Below are positions 17,608 to 27,135 of a stretch of DNA of 64,000 nt, piece after piece. Both the position numbers and the translations under genes were made by a program. Source of the DNA: Altererythrobacter xiamenensis (GTDB taxonomy: Bacteria; Pseudomonadota; Alphaproteobacteria; Sphingomonadales; Sphingomonadaceae); the NCBI RefSeq assembly GCF_900177715.1, contig NZ_FXWG01000001.1, positions 186,001 through 250,000 of the forward strand. Direction: 5' to 3'. Numbering within the stretch: the stretch's first letter is position 1; the number at the start of each line of letters is the position of its first letter. The notes under the pieces were generated by a model that was not told the DNA's origin, did no database searches, and was given only the letters and a program-made list of their open reading frames with translations.

Positions 17608-18882
17608 ATGAGTCAGGCCCCAGCGCACCCCCGCGACCCGCTAGTCCCGAGTCTGCTGCTGACCCTGGCATTCATGGCACTCGTGGCACTGAATCTCGCG
17701 GTGCCCGCCCAGCCCTATTTCGACGAGATACACTATCTTCCCGCAGCTCGTGAACTGCTCGAACGCGGGCTCTATATGAACAGAGAGCATCCGCTTTTCG
17801 GCAAGCAGATGATCGCGCTCGGGATAGCGCTGTTCGGAGACAATTCGCTAGGCTGGCGACTGCCCGCCCTTCTGGCCGGTGGACTCGCGCTTTTCGCGAG
17901 CATGCGCGGCATGTGGTTCGCCAGCCAGTCCCGCTTTGCCGCCCTCGCATTTGGAATTCTTCTGGCAAGCGGGCTGATGCTCTTCGTGCAGTCGCGAATC
18001 GCCATGCTCGACATCTTTATGGCCAGCTTTCTCGCGCTTGCCGCGTGGCAATTCGCTGCCGCGATCAGGGAGCCCGAAACCGGCCGCTGGCGTCTCGCGC
18101 TGACCGGCATTGCCCTGGGCCTCGCCATGGCATCGAAATGGAACGCGATTCCCCTTGCCATATTACCTGGCCTTACCTTCTTTTTCGCAAGGCTTTCTGC
18201 CGGGCGACGGCGTCTTTTCACAAGCCGGAGGGGCGTTCCGATACCCGGCATGTCCTTGCTCGAAGCCGGGATGTGGCTCGGTGCATTGCCACTCGTCACC
18301 TACGCGCTGACCTTTGCTCCCGCCCATGAAATGAAGGACACGCCCTTCGCGACGCAGGGCCTGATCGCTTTCCACCGCGAAATGCTGGCGCTGCAAACGC
18401 AGGTGCTGGACCCGCATCCCTACCAGTCGAACTGGCCCGACTGGGTGCTCAACCTGCGGAGCGTCTGGTATCTTTACGAGAATGTCGATGGGGCGCAGCG
18501 CGGGGTGATCCTGCTCGGGAACCCCCTCACCATGCTCATTGGCCTGCCAGCGCTGATCTGGTGCGCGATTGCAGGGGTGGCGCAGCGTAACTGGGCGAAG
18601 ATTGCGGTCGTCGCGGGATATCTGGCAAGTCTTGGCTTGTGGCTATTCGCCGCGAAATCGGTGCAATTCTACTATCACTATTTTCCGCCGCATTTTTTCC
18701 TGCTTGCGGCGCTGGCATTGGCGCTCGATGCGTTGCGACAAGCGGGCAGGCCAATCGTTGCATATGGCATCCTTGGCGCCAGCCTTGCGATTTTCGCTTT
18801 CTTTTATCCGGTGATCTCTGCGAGCGAATTGTCAGGTCCGGAGGCATTTCATCGCTGGACCTGGCTATCGGGCTGGATCTGA
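17608..18882 (+). CDS. Glycosyltransferase family 39 (PMT/ArnT-type) membrane enzyme
   Basis: This 424-residue polytopic protein has the GT39 signature in its first loop, FDEIHYLPAARELLERGLYMNREHPLFGKQ, where the DE and the HPP-like HPL are diagnostic. Many helices follow. Such enzymes move a sugar from a polyprenyl-phosphate donor to a protein or lipid acceptor on the periplasmic side. The converging neighbour encodes a polyprenyl-phosphate sugar synthase fused to GtrA, the expected source of the donor. The acceptor is unknown. Confidence 0.85.
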   Translation: MSQAPAHPRDPLVPSLLLTLAFMALVALNLAVPAQPYFDEIHYLPAARELLERGLYMNREHPLFGKQMIALGIALFGDNSLGWRLPALLAGGLALFASMRGMWFASQSRFAALAFGILLASGLMLFVQSRIAMLDIFMASFLALAAWQFAAAIREPETGRWRLALTGIALGLAMASKWNAIPLAILPGLTFFFARLSAGRRRLFTSRRGVPIPGMSLLEAGMWLGALPLVTYALTFAPAHEMKDTPFATQGLIAFHREMLALQTQVLDPHPYQSNWPDWVLNLRSVWYLYENVDGAQRGVILLGNPLTMLIGLPALIWCAIAGVAQRNWAKIAVVAGYLASLGLWLFAAKSVQFYYHYFPPHFFLLAALALALDALRQAGRPIVAYGILGASLAIFAFFYPVISASELSGPEAFHRWTWLSGWI

Positions 18883-18892
18883 TCGCGCGGCT

Positions 18893-19996
18893 CTAGAATC
18901 GGCCCCAGACAAAGCGGCTCGAAAGCGCGTAGTTCCAGACGGCGCCGACGAGTATTCCGGCCGCTGCGGCGAGGAACCAGACGAGGCCGCGCTCTTCGAG
19001 CAAGCTTGCGACCGCGACATTGGCAATCGCCCCCACCGCGCAGGTCAGGCAGAAACTGGCCCAGCCGCGCAGCAGAGCGCGCGCGCCTTTGAGACGCAGA
19101 TCGCGATACGTCAGCCAGTTGTTGAGCCAGAAGTTGAAGCTCATCGCGACGAGCACCGCGACCGCCTGGCTGGCCGGGAAACTCGCGCCAAGTGTCGCGA
19201 AAAGGACCCACAATACCGCCATGTGGACCACGACGCCGGCTGCACCGACCGTACCGAACAGCGCAAAGCGCGTCGGGATGAACTTGCCCAGGGTCTTGTC
19301 GAACAGCCCCGCCAGAAACTCGAAGGCAATTGCCCGATCGAGCTTGCTTTCACCTGCGCGCCGCGCGGCAAACTTCAGCGGAAACTCACGCACCCGCAGC
19401 GGTTCGCGCGATGTCGCAAATAGGTCGAGCAAGAGTTTGAAACCTATGCCGGAAAGACGGGGAACGAGCGCTCTCGCGCTTTCGGTTCGCAGCATGAAAT
19501 ATCCGCTCATGGGGTCGCTCAGCTCGACCCCGGTCAGTCGGCGCGCCAACCGGTTGGCGAAGCCGGATAGCCGCTCTCGCTCTGGAGCATCCCAGCCCGA
19601 CATGTCCGCCCCCTCGACGAAACGCGAGGCCACTGCAACGTCAGCATGACCTTCGCGCACAGCTGTCAGCATATCGGGAAGGAGCGCAGGATCGTGCTGG
19701 TGGTCTGCATCCATCACCGCGGCATAGGGGGCGGCGGTGGCGCAAAGGCCCTCTATCGCGGCACTCGCCAGCCCGCGCCTCCCGATCCGTTCGATAACTC
19801 TGATGCGTGGGTCCTTCAGAGCAAGAGCTCGTGCCTCTTCAGCCGTGCCATCGGTTGAATTGTCGTCGACCACAACGACTTCCCAGCCACCCTCGCCCAG
19901 CGCGGCTTCGATCCGGTCGACCAGCGGCGCGAGATTCCCGCGCTCGTTGAGCGTTGGAAGGATTATCGCCAGTTCGAGAGGCGCGCGCCCCGACAT
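18893..19996 (-). CDS. Polyprenyl-phosphate glycosyltransferase (GT2) fused to GtrA
   Basis: This 367-residue protein has an N-terminal GT2 domain like dolichol-phosphate mannosyltransferase (ELAIILPTLNERGNL, VVVVDDNSTDGT, VMDADHQHDP, about 1-225) and a C-terminal GtrA-type four-helix domain (about 235-365, FNFWLNNWLTYRD, ALSSRFVWGRF). It likely makes a polyprenyl-phosphate sugar and helps flip it. The ATG at 19996 lies 2 bases after the leuB stop, so it is probably co-transcribed with leuB. A longer start inside leuB is possible. Confidence 0.87.
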   Translation of the reverse strand: MSGRAPLELAIILPTLNERGNLAPLVDRIEAALGEGGWEVVVVDDNSTDGTAEEARALALKDPRIRVIERIGRRGLASAAIEGLCATAAPYAAVMDADHQHDPALLPDMLTAVREGHADVAVASRFVEGADMSGWDAPERERLSGFANRLARRLTGVELSDPMSGYFMLRTESARALVPRLSGIGFKLLLDLFATSREPLRVREFPLKFAARRAGESKLDRAIAFEFLAGLFDKTLGKFIPTRFALFGTVGAAGVVVHMAVLWVLFATLGASFPASQAVAVLVAMSFNFWLNNWLTYRDLRLKGARALLRGWASFCLTCAVGAIANVAVASLLEERGLVWFLAAAAGILVGAVWNYALSSRFVWGRF

Positions 19997-19998
19997 CG

Positions 19999-21057
19999 CT
20001 AGAGGCGCTGGCAGACCGCCGTTCCGATCGCCTCGCAATTGTCGCTGCCGCCCAGGTCTCCGCCGCGCAAGCCATCGGCCAGAGCGGCTGCAACGGCGCG
20101 CTCGATCCTTGCCGCGTCATCCTCGCGCCCGAAACTGTGGCGCAACATCATGGCTGCCGAAAGGATCGTAGCCATTGGATTGGCAATGCCCTTCCCGGCA
20201 ATATCGGGCGCGCTTCCGTGAATCGGCTCGTATAGGCCGAAAGTGCCGTATTCGGTCTGGCGCTCACCCAGCGACGCGCTGGCAAGAAGCCCGATAGAAC
20301 CGACGCACATGCTTGCCTGGTCGGATAGGATATCGCCGAAAAGATTGCCCGTCAGCACCACGTCGAACGCGCCGGGATCGCGCACCAGCTGCATCGCGGC
20401 ATTGTCGACATACATATGTTCCAGCGAGATATCCGGGTATTCTGCGGCGACTTCCTCGACCACTTCGCGCCACAAGCGGCTCGTCTCGAGCACATTGGCC
20501 TTGTCCACGCTGGTCACCTTGCCTCGGCGCGTTCCGGCGGCGCGGAAGGCGGTGTGCGCGATGCGGCGCACCTCGTCCTCGGCATATGCCATGCGGTCCC
20601 AGCCTTCACGGCGACCGTCTTCGGTTTGCCCGCGGGCCTTTTCGCCGAAATAGACGTCTCCCGTGAGCTCGCGGACGATGACGAGGTCGATCGCACCAGC
20701 GATTTCCGGGCGGAGGGCGCTCAGGTCCTCAAGCCCTTCGAATGCCTTCGCCGGACGGAGATTGGCGAAGAGATCGAGATCTTTGCGCAGGCCGAGCACA
20801 GCCTGTTCGGGCCGAAGATGCGCCTCCAGCGTATCGCAGCTCGGGTCACCCACGGCGCCGAACAGCACAGCGTCTGCCTGACGCGCCATTGCGAGCGTTT
20901 CGTCGGGCAGGGGATGACCGTGGCGGCGATAGGCCACGCCGCCGACATCGCCTTCGAACAGGGTAAGGCCGGGAAGGCTCAGCGCATCGAGGACGCGCAA
21001 GGCCTCGCGCGTAACCTCCGGGCCGATCCCGTCACCGGGCAGAACTGCAATTTTCAC
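19999..21057 (-). CDS. leuB: 3-isopropylmalate dehydrogenase LeuB
   Basis: This 352-residue NAD-dependent beta-decarboxylating dehydrogenase catalyses the third step of leucine synthesis. Motifs are [21 protein letters not shown], the catalytic ...[15 protein letters not shown]... and [34 protein letters not shown]. The start is GTG (21057) with AGAGGA upstream. The gene sits 11 bases after recO on the same strand. No leader or attenuator is visible. Confidence 0.96.
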   Translation of the reverse strand: MKIAVLPGDGIGPEVTREALRVLDALSLPGLTLFEGDVGGVAYRRHGHPLPDETLAMARQADAVLFGAVGDPSCDTLEAHLRPEQAVLGLRKDLDLFANLRPAKAFEGLEDLSALRPEIAGAIDLVIVRELTGDVYFGEKARGQTEDGRREGWDRMAYAEDEVRRIAHTAFRAAGTRRGKVTSVDKANVLETSRLWREVVEEVAAEYPDISLEHMYVDNAAMQLVRDPGAFDVVLTGNLFGDILSDQASMCVGSIGLLASASLGERQTEYGTFGLYEPIHGSAPDIAGKGIANPMATILSAAMMLRHSFGREDDAARIERAVAAALADGLRGGDLGGSDNCEAIGTAVCQRL

Positions 21058-21068
21058 CGCCTGATCCT

Positions 21069-21671
21069 CTAGCTCATGATCCGCGCGAGCCGTTCGCGCA
21101 GCAGATTTCGCGCCGCCATAACATCGCCGCGCTTGTCGGCAAGCAAGTAGCGCGCAAGAGGTGCTTCGAGACGGTCAAAGGCAGCTATCAGAACCGTCGG
21201 ATCACCAGTCATGTCCGGGCGCGCGCCGCCATAGCCGAGTTCGCGCAGGAGCAGCGTCTCGTAAGCCACCAAAGCGGGCAGCCAGCCTCGAGCGGACGGC
21301 GCATGACAGACCGCATCGAGCAGCGCCGCGAGCGCTTCGTAAAGTGCAGGATAGGCATTTCGTTCCGGCAGCGCACTGGCGGTGAGCGCGCAGGTCCAGG
21401 CGATGGCGGCAGCGGGGAGCGGCTCGGTCAGCCAGGGGCCGCGGCTCTGCACCAGTTCGATCTTGGCAAAGGGAAGCTGGCTGTCCGACTTCGCGCGCAA
21501 TTCGACTTCGACCAGATTGCCCGGGATCATGACCGGGCGCAGCTGGCGCCCTCGCCCGCCAGCGACATATCCGGCGACCAGACCATGCTCGCTGGTGAGC
21601 AGCCGCGCAATCGCTGCGGTCTCACCGTGCGGCCGGGATGCTATCAATATGGCGGGAGCGCGCAGCTGCAT
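21069..21671 (-). CDS. recO: DNA repair protein RecO
   Basis: This 200-residue protein has the RecO OB-fold N-terminus ([38 protein letters not shown]) followed by a helical domain with [13 protein letters not shown] and LRELGYGG. It loads RecA in the RecFOR pathway. No cysteine zinc finger is present, as in several alphaproteobacterial RecO proteins. It lies 12 bases after the UbiK gene and 11 bases before leuB. Confidence 0.92.
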   Translation of the reverse strand: MQLRAPAILIASRPHGETAAIARLLTSEHGLVAGYVAGGRGRQLRPVMIPGNLVEVELRAKSDSQLPFAKIELVQSRGPWLTEPLPAAAIAWTCALTASALPERNAYPALYEALAALLDAVCHAPSARGWLPALVAYETLLLRELGYGGARPDMTGDPTVLIAAFDRLEAPLARYLLADKRGDVMAARNLLRERLARIMS

Positions 21672-21683
21672 GGCGCGCCGGGT

Positions 21684-21935
21684 TTACTTGCCTGCGAGCT
21701 TGGCTTCCAGCTCGTCAATCCGCGCCTTCAGCGCTTCATTTTCTTCGCGCGCCTTGGTCGCCATCATCTTGACGGTGTCGAACTCTTCGCGGGTGACGAA
21801 ATCGACCCCGCCAAGTGCCTCCTTAAGGCGCTCACGCGCGGATTCGCGAGCCTCGCGGGTCATCCCGGCGAAAGTGCCGGCAGCTCCGTTGGCAAGCTTG
21901 ACGAAATCGGCGATCAAGGGGTTCTGGCTTTGCAT
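21684..21935 (-). CDS. ubiK: UbiK-type accessory factor (BMFP domain)
   Basis: This 83-residue coiled-coil protein has the BMFP/UbiK pattern: MQSQNPLIADFVKLANGAAGT, then REARESARERLKEALGG, then a C-terminal coiled coil (EENEALKARIDELEAKLAGK). In E. coli the homologue supports aerobic ubiquinone assembly. The ATG at 21935 gives the standard length. An open frame continuing upstream to 22019 only reads through an intergenic repeat and was not used. Confidence 0.88.
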   Translation of the reverse strand: MQSQNPLIADFVKLANGAAGTFAGMTREARESARERLKEALGGVDFVTREEFDTVKMMATKAREENEALKARIDELEAKLAGK

Positions 21936-21970
21936 CTCGCCCAAATGGGGCGAGATGCCTGTTTTGTCTA

Positions 21971-22095
21971 GCCTCAAGCGCCGGCGCTCACATCCGTTCG
22001 CTTGGCTTTCCTCGCTCACGCGACCTCGTTTGCCCTATCGCTTCGCTAGTTGAGGGCTGAAGTCGCATCGCTGCGGGCGGCCAGTCGGCCTTGCG
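21971..22095. repeat. Intergenic repeat, copy 1
   Basis: Two blocks recur at 24486-24578. Block A begins GCCTCAAGCGCCGGCGC (21971-21987) and ends CTTGGCTTTCCTCGCTCA (22001-22018). Block B is TCGCATCGCTGCGGGCGGCC (22063-22082) continuing to the TTGCG at 22095. Block spacing differs between copies. No coding signal fits, and the element lies between genes in both places, as short dispersed genome repeats do. Confidence 0.75.
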
Positions 22096-22137
22096 GGCTG
22101 CGAATTGCAGCCCGGTCCCCGCTCTTTCGATACAAAC

Positions 22138-22686
22138 TTAAATTTCGAACCGCTGGCTCGCCTCGGTCCTCGCGCCATGGCCGCCATCGGGGTTCATCCG
22201 CATGAACTCGTAATTGAGCACGGTGGCGAACAGCGCCCAGGCGAGATAGGGCAATAGCAGCAGTCCCGCCGAGCGGCGCACGCGCCAGAAAGCCCAGATC
22301 ACTGCCAGCAGCGTGACGTCGACCAGCGCAATCACGATCAGGCCGCCCGAGATATTCTGCGTTCCGAAGAACACCGGCGACCAAGCCAGGTTCAAGAGAA
22401 AGTGGATGACGAATATGCCGATTGCCAGACCGCGCCCGCGCGCGCCCCAGGCGCTACAGATCAACGCCAGCGCGAAGCCGATCATGATGTAGAGGATCGT
22501 CCAGACGATGCCGAATGTGACCGGCGGCGGGAATATTGCTGGTTTGACCAGGCTCTGAAACCAGAAAGTGTTGGCGCTGCCGAGCCGGCCCGCGACAAAA
22601 CCAAGCAGCACGATAAGCGGAACGGTGAAGAGCGACCAACGAATGAAACTTGCGCGAAGTTGCCCGCGCGACGCAATAACGGTCAT
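22138..22686 (-). CDS. tspO: TspO/MBR family protein
   Basis: This 182-residue protein has five membrane helices and TspO motifs: WFQSLVKPAIFPPPVTFGIVWTILYIMIG, NLAWSPVFF and LLLPYLAWALFATVLNYEFMRMN. TspO proteins bind tetrapyrroles and, in photosynthetic alphaproteobacteria, regulate pigment genes and stress responses. The ATG at 22686 has GGGAG at 6-base spacing. No porphyrin genes are adjacent. Confidence 0.95.
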   Translation of the reverse strand: MTVIASRGQLRASFIRWSLFTVPLIVLLGFVAGRLGSANTFWFQSLVKPAIFPPPVTFGIVWTILYIMIGFALALICSAWGARGRGLAIGIFVIHFLLNLAWSPVFFGTQNISGGLIVIALVDVTLLAVIWAFWRVRRSAGLLLLPYLAWALFATVLNYEFMRMNPDGGHGARTEASQRFEI

Positions 22687-22807
22687 GTCGTCTCCCGCTG
22701 GGTTGGCATAGTCGAATCGGCCAAGGGACAATCCCTAGGGGCGATACACTGAGTGATGGGGAGCGACAAATCCCCCTTTCGGGCACTCGGCAGCGCGAAA
22801 GGAGGGG

Positions 22808-23545
<738 letters not shown>

Positions 23546-23579
23546 TGGAAACTTGGGGCTTAGCGGGCATTGTTGACAT

Positions 23580-24143
23580 ATGAAAGCGATCTACATCCAT
23601 CTCAGCGGCGCGCTGGCGCTCACCTTTACCATCGCTGCCTGTGTGCCTGCAGCAGCGCCGCCGCCTCCGCCCGCATCAACGACACCAACACCCAGCCCGA
23701 CGCCTACGCCGACCCCGACATCTGCCCCGGTCACCGAACAGCCGGAATACGAGAATTACCTCAACGCTCCGCAGACACCGGGCGACTGGACCTATGTAAA
23801 TAGCGGTTCGGGTGGCTACGCCAATTTCGGCACCTCGCCTGCCAACACGCGCTTCACGATCTGGTGCGACAGGCCGCAGCGCCGCGTCGATCTAATCCGC
23901 CCCGAAAGCTTCACCGACACGCGTACGATGCGAATCGTAACCGAAACGACCACGCGCATTCTCGAGGCCAATCCCAGTTCCTCACGCGGCAACCAGATTG
24001 TTGCCAGCCTGAGCGCAAACGATCCCTTGCTCGACGCCATGGCGATCACGCGCGGCCATTTCGGAATCGAGACCGAGGGTCTTCCGACGCTCTATCTGCC
24101 GGCCTGGCCGGAGATCAGCCGCGTCATCGAGGACTGCAGGTAA
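23580..24143 (+). CDS. Lipoprotein with Pro/Thr-rich linker (unknown function)
   Basis: This 187-residue protein has a lipoprotein signal (TIAACVPAA, Cys about 21) and a linker made almost entirely of Pro, Thr, Ser and Ala (about 22-52), whose coding DNA is a short-period repeat prone to length change. A compact globular domain follows (WTYVNSGSGGYANFG...FTIWCDRP). Two cysteines in that domain probably pair. I know no function; the form suggests an envelope protein reaching through peptidoglycan. A terminator follows directly. Confidence 0.75.
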   Translation: MKAIYIHLSGALALTFTIAACVPAAAPPPPPASTTPTPSPTPTPTPTSAPVTEQPEYENYLNAPQTPGDWTYVNSGSGGYANFGTSPANTRFTIWCDRPQRRVDLIRPESFTDTRTMRIVTETTTRILEANPSSSRGNQIVASLSANDPLLDAMAITRGHFGIETEGLPTLYLPAWPEISRVIEDCR

Positions 24144-24149
24144 GAAAAA

Positions 24150-24167
24150 GGGCGCTCAGGAGCGCCC
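24150..24167 (+). terminator. Intrinsic terminator after the lipoprotein gene
   Basis: GGGCGCT (24150-24156) and AGCGCCC (24161-24167) form a 7-base stem with a 4-base loop, 7 bases after the stop codon. The T tract is missing, so efficiency is uncertain. A run of A precedes the stem. Confidence 0.6.
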
Positions 24168-24329
24168 TACAACAGCTGCTTATTCTGACGTGGGAAAACT
24201 AATTTTCAAGCCTTGTTTTCATGCGAAGAACGACTCAAATTGACACCTGAGGTCGGCGGTGAACGCGGTCCTCGGCCCCCGGTGATACGGTGCGGGTCTT
24301 GGCTTACAAGCGCGAAAGGAGGTGATCCG

Positions 24330-24386
24330 ATGTCTCATGGTTCAGCAGAGGGGTCGGCAAGTTTCCGCACGGAGCACTATCGGTAG
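24330..24386 (+). CDS. Micro-ORF with perfect extended Shine-Dalgarno (18 codons)
   Basis: The ATG at 24330 follows AAAGGAGGTGATCC, which pairs over 14 bases with the 3' end of 16S rRNA known for this group. The core AGGAGG sits 7 bases before the ATG. The peptide would be MSHGSAEGSASFRTEHYR and ends at TAG (24384-24386) inside a hairpin stem. It is not rich in Ile, Leu or Val, so it does not look like a classical attenuator for the downstream ilvE. The ribosome site is far stronger than any other in the window. Confidence 0.5.
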   Translation: MSHGSAEGSASFRTEHYR

Positions 24387-24439
24387 CATCTTCTACCTTT
24401 AGAGGTTTCGTGGGCGGCACTTCCTGGCCGCTGACCATG

Positions 24440-24480
24440 AAAGGGCGGTTCCCCGACGGGCGGGAGCCGCCCTTTTCATT
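24440..24480 (+). terminator. Strong intrinsic terminator
   Basis: AAAGGGCGG (24440-24448) pairs with CCGCCCTTT (24467-24475), with an inner TCCC/GGGA pairing (24450-24453 and 24462-24465), followed by a T-rich tail to 24485. It would end any transcript carrying the micro-ORF about 280 bases before ilvE. Confidence 0.85.
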
Positions 24481-24485
24481 ATTTT

Positions 24486-24578
24486 GCCTCAAGCGCCGGC
24501 GCGCGCATCCGCGCGCTTGGCTTTCCTCGCTCATACTCACTGCGTTCGCATCGCTGCGGGCGGCCGGTCGGCCTTGCG
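24486..24578. repeat. Intergenic repeat, copy 2
   Basis: Block A runs from GCCTCAAGCGCCGGCGC (24486-24502) to CTTGGCTTTCCTCGCTCA (24516-24533). Block B, TCGCATCGCTGCGGGCGGCC, lies at 24546-24565 and continues to 24578. Both match copy 1 at 21971-22095. Here the blocks are 12 bases apart instead of 44. Confidence 0.75.
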
Positions 24579-24764
24579 AGCCCAGTCGGGCTCGATCAAC
24601 TCTACGCACTCGGCTTGGTCGCGGAGCTCGGTCGCGCCAGCGACCGCAAGCGCGACTGCGCGCCCGCAGGCCCGAAAGGGCCGAGGAGTTCGCAGGCCGG
24701 ATGGCCTGCGGACAAAGAACACTCTCGCTTGCGCAAAGCGCAGTCGCATATTACCCGCACCGGC
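24579..24764. other. Structured gene-free region upstream of ilvE
   Basis: This region has many short GC-rich inverted repeats, for example GCCC/GGGC around 24580-24592, GGCCC/GGGCC around 24669-24682 and GCAGGCC/GGCCTGC around 24694-24711. No convincing gene or Shine-Dalgarno is seen. It may be the ilvE leader or further repeat-derived sequence. Confidence 0.4.
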
Positions 24765-25844
24765 ATGGAATTCGAGCACATCTCTCACCCTTCGCCGACC
24801 GCTGACAGCGCGCGCGAGGAAGCTATCGCCAACCCCGGTTTCGGTCAGGTGTTCACCGACCACATGGCGGTGATCGATTATGACGAGGCGAAGGGCGGGT
24901 GGCATTCGGCCACGCTCGGCCCGCGCCAGCCGATCAGCCTCGATCCGGCGGCAAGCGTGCTCCACTACGCGCAGGAAATCTTCGAAGGGATGAAGGCTTA
25001 CCGCCTCGAAGACGGGTCGATGGCGCTGTTCCGTCCGCTCGAAAATGCGCGGCGGTACAATGCCTCGGCGCGGCGCATGGCGATGCCCGAATTGCCCGAG
25101 GACATGTTTCTCGAATCGGTCCGGCAAGTGGTCGAGGCGGACAAGGCATGGTTCCCGCCGGTCGAAGGCGGCTCGCTCTACATCCGCCCCTTCATGTTCG
25201 CGACCGAGGCATTTCTCGGCGTGCGTCCGGCCAAACAATACAAGCACTGCGTGATCCTGAGCCCCGCGGGCAATTATTTCAAATCGGGCTCTCCCGCTGT
25301 CAGCATCTGGGTCTCGGATTACAGCCGGGCCGCACCCGGCGGCACCGGTGCTGCCAAGACCGGCGGCAATTATGCGGCCAGCCTCGTCCCCACTGGTGAA
25401 GCCTTTGCCAAGGGGCACGACCAGGTGCTCTTCCTCGATGCGGTCGAGAAGAAGTGGATCGAAGAACTGGGCGGCATGAACCTGTTCTTCGTCATGGACG
25501 ATGGCCGCGTGATCACGCCGCCGCTGACTGGCACGATCCTTCCCGGGATCACCCGTGACAGCCTCATCACCTTGCTGCGCGAAGAGGGCCTCGAGGTCTC
25601 CGAGGAAATGTATTCGCTCGACCAGTGGCGTGACGATGCGCAGTCGGGCAAGCTCGTCGAGACGATGGCGTGCGGCACTGCAGCGGTCGTCACCCCGGTC
25701 GGCACGGTCGAGGGCAAGGACGGCAAGTTCAACATCGGCAATGGCGGCCCGGGCGAGCTGACCAGCACAATCCGCGCAAAGCTCGTCGGCATCCAGCGCG
25801 GCACAGTCGAAGACACCCACGGCTGGGTGACGAAGCTGGATTGA
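24765..25844 (+). CDS. ilvE: Branched-chain amino-acid aminotransferase
   Basis: This 359-residue class IV PLP aminotransferase catalyses the last step of Ile, Leu and Val synthesis and the first of their breakdown. Motifs are HYAQEIFEGMKAYR, the PLP-lysine segment GAAKTGGNYAASL, FLDAVEKKWIEELGGMNLFFV and ACGTAAVVTPVG. The longer form with branched-chain beta-subunit character is typical of bacteria and mitochondria. The ATG at 24765 gives the usual N-terminus. Its TGA shares a base with the next ATG (TGATG). Confidence 0.95.
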   Translation: MEFEHISHPSPTADSAREEAIANPGFGQVFTDHMAVIDYDEAKGGWHSATLGPRQPISLDPAASVLHYAQEIFEGMKAYRLEDGSMALFRPLENARRYNASARRMAMPELPEDMFLESVRQVVEADKAWFPPVEGGSLYIRPFMFATEAFLGVRPAKQYKHCVILSPAGNYFKSGSPAVSIWVSDYSRAAPGGTGAAKTGGNYAASLVPTGEAFAKGHDQVLFLDAVEKKWIEELGGMNLFFVMDDGRVITPPLTGTILPGITRDSLITLLREEGLEVSEEMYSLDQWRDDAQSGKLVETMACGTAAVVTPVGTVEGKDGKFNIGNGGPGELTSTIRAKLVGIQRGTVEDTHGWVTKLD

Positions 25845-26194
25845 TGGGTGATCCACTATCGCCCACTCTTCGAGATCGACTGCTCAGGAGCCGAGCATTG
25901 ATTCTGTGGATGGCGGCGATAGTGCTTCCTGCTGCCGCGGGATTCTACTTTCTCGCTCAAACACAAAACACTGAACCGACTATCGAATTTGCAACGGTCA
26001 TCTCGTTCGGAGTGCGACCGCTCGAAGATGGATCACAGCCATTGATGAACGTGCGTTTAGCCAATGGACATGAACGCACTGTCGGGATCGCTCTTCATAT
26101 CCTGCGAAGCTGCAGAAAAGGCGACAAGGTTCGACTTCGAAGGACAGGATTGAATCTGCGCGTCGCGCCCGAAGCATGTGGAAGACCACGATGA
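25844..26194 (+). CDS. Small single-helix membrane protein between ilvE and trhO
   Basis: This 116-residue protein has a basic N-terminus, one helix (about 18-38, [19 protein letters not shown]) and a C-terminal domain of about 75 residues with beta-strand character ([12 protein letters not shown]...[17 protein letters not shown]). I do not recognise it. It starts inside the ilvE stop (TGATG) and ends inside the trhO start (ATGA), so three genes are translationally chained. That is good evidence that it is real. Confidence 0.72.
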   Translation: MGDPLSPTLRDRLLRSRALILWMAAIVLPAAAGFYFLAQTQNTEPTIEFATVISFGVRPLEDGSQPLMNVRLANGHERTVGIALHILRSCRKGDKVRLRRTGLNLRVAPEACGRPR

Positions 26195-27132
26195 CGGAAA
26201 CATCGCCGATCACCGTCGCGGCACTCTACCAGTTCACGCCCTTTGACGATCCCGCCGCAATCCGCGGGCCGCTGCTCGCGCTGTGCGAGGAGGTGGGCAT
26301 CAAGGGTACGCTGCTGCTCGCGAAAGAAGGCATCAACGGCACGATCGCGGGTGGCGAGAACGCGATTCAGCAGGTTCTCGAACACATCCGCGCCCTGCCC
26401 GGCTGCGCGACGCTCGACGTGAAGTTCTCGACTGCGGATGAAATGCCCTTCCACCGCATGAAGGTGCGGCTGAAGCGCGAGATCGTGACCATGGGCGAGC
26501 CTGACATCGATCCGCGCGCCAGCGTCGGGCGCTATGTCGATCCGCATGAGTGGAACGCGCTGATCACCGACCCCGACACGCTCGTGATCGACACCCGCAA
26601 TGATTACGAGGTCGCGGTCGGCACATTCAAGGGCGCGGTCGATCCGCACACCGCCAGCTTCCGCGAGTTTCCCCAATGGTTCCGCGAACACCGCGAGGAA
26701 CTGCTCGAAGGGAAAAAGAAGGTCGCGATGTTCTGCACCGGCGGGATTCGCTGCGAGAAATCAACCAGTTTCCTGCGCTCCGAAGGGATCGACGAAGTCT
26801 ATCACCTCAAGGGCGGGATCCTGCGTTATCTCGAGGAAATCCCGCAAGAAGAGAGCACCTGGGACGGCGACTGCTTCGTTTTCGACGAGCGCGTGACGGT
26901 GCGCCACGGCCTCGAGCAAGGCGAATACGACCTGTGCCGCGCCTGCCGCCGCCCGGTCAGTGCTCAGGACAAGGCGTCCGATGCCTATGTCGAGGGCGTC
27001 TCGTGCCCGCGCTGCATCAACGAGCGCAGCGACGAACAGCGCGCCCGCTATGCCGAGCGCCAGCGTCAGGAAGAGCTCGCACGGCGGCGCGGCGATTTGC
27101 ATGTCGGTGCCGCGCCCGATAGTGACGATTGA
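26191..27132 (+). CDS. trhO: tRNA uridine(34) hydroxylase TrhO (rhodanese family, UPF0176)
   Basis: This 313-residue protein has an N-terminal UPF0176 domain ([44 protein letters not shown]), a rhodanese domain ([23 protein letters not shown]) with active-site cysteine C182 in [12 protein letters not shown], and a C-terminal cysteine cluster (CRACRRP...CPRC). TrhO hydroxylates wobble uridine on the way to 5-methoxy/carboxymethoxy-uridine. ATG 26191 has GGAAG at good spacing and overlaps the preceding gene by 4 bases. Confidence 0.95.
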   Translation: MTETSPITVAALYQFTPFDDPAAIRGPLLALCEEVGIKGTLLLAKEGINGTIAGGENAIQQVLEHIRALPGCATLDVKFSTADEMPFHRMKVRLKREIVTMGEPDIDPRASVGRYVDPHEWNALITDPDTLVIDTRNDYEVAVGTFKGAVDPHTASFREFPQWFREHREELLEGKKKVAMFCTGGIRCEKSTSFLRSEGIDEVYHLKGGILRYLEEIPQEESTWDGDCFVFDERVTVRHGLEQGEYDLCRACRRPVSAQDKASDAYVEGVSCPRCINERSDEQRARYAERQRQEELARRRGDLHVGAAPDSDD

Positions 27133-27135
27133 GGT

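Larger units (their letters stand above)
24315..24480 (+). ncRNA. Candidate structured RNA / leader transcript with own terminator
   Basis: This stretch contains an AAAGGAGGTGATCC box (24315-24328), an 18-codon open frame, hairpin GGTAG/CTACC (24382-24386 and 24393-24397), hairpin GCGGC/GCCGC (24414-24418 and 24427-24431, loop ACTTCCTG) closed outside by GGT/ACC, and a strong terminator. CCTTT (24396-24400) could instead pair with AAAGG of the Shine-Dalgarno, so two folds are possible. I do not recognise an Rfam family. It may be a small RNA, a peptide gene, or a leader ending before ilvE. Confidence 0.5.

Noticed and set aside
21936-22019. N-terminal extension of the UbiK protein
   Set aside because: The extension translates an intergenic repeat that also occurs at 24486; the family start is ATG 21935.
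23680-23735. Short tandem repeat as a phase-variation switch in the lipoprotein gene
   Set aside because: The Pro/Thr-rich region is repetitive, but its units are imperfect codon-sized repeats, so slippage would not obviously shift the frame.
24315-24328. Fragment of a 16S rRNA gene on the minus strand
   Set aside because: Only the terminal 14 bases match the rRNA end; neighbouring bases differ, so it is a Shine-Dalgarno and not an rRNA relic.
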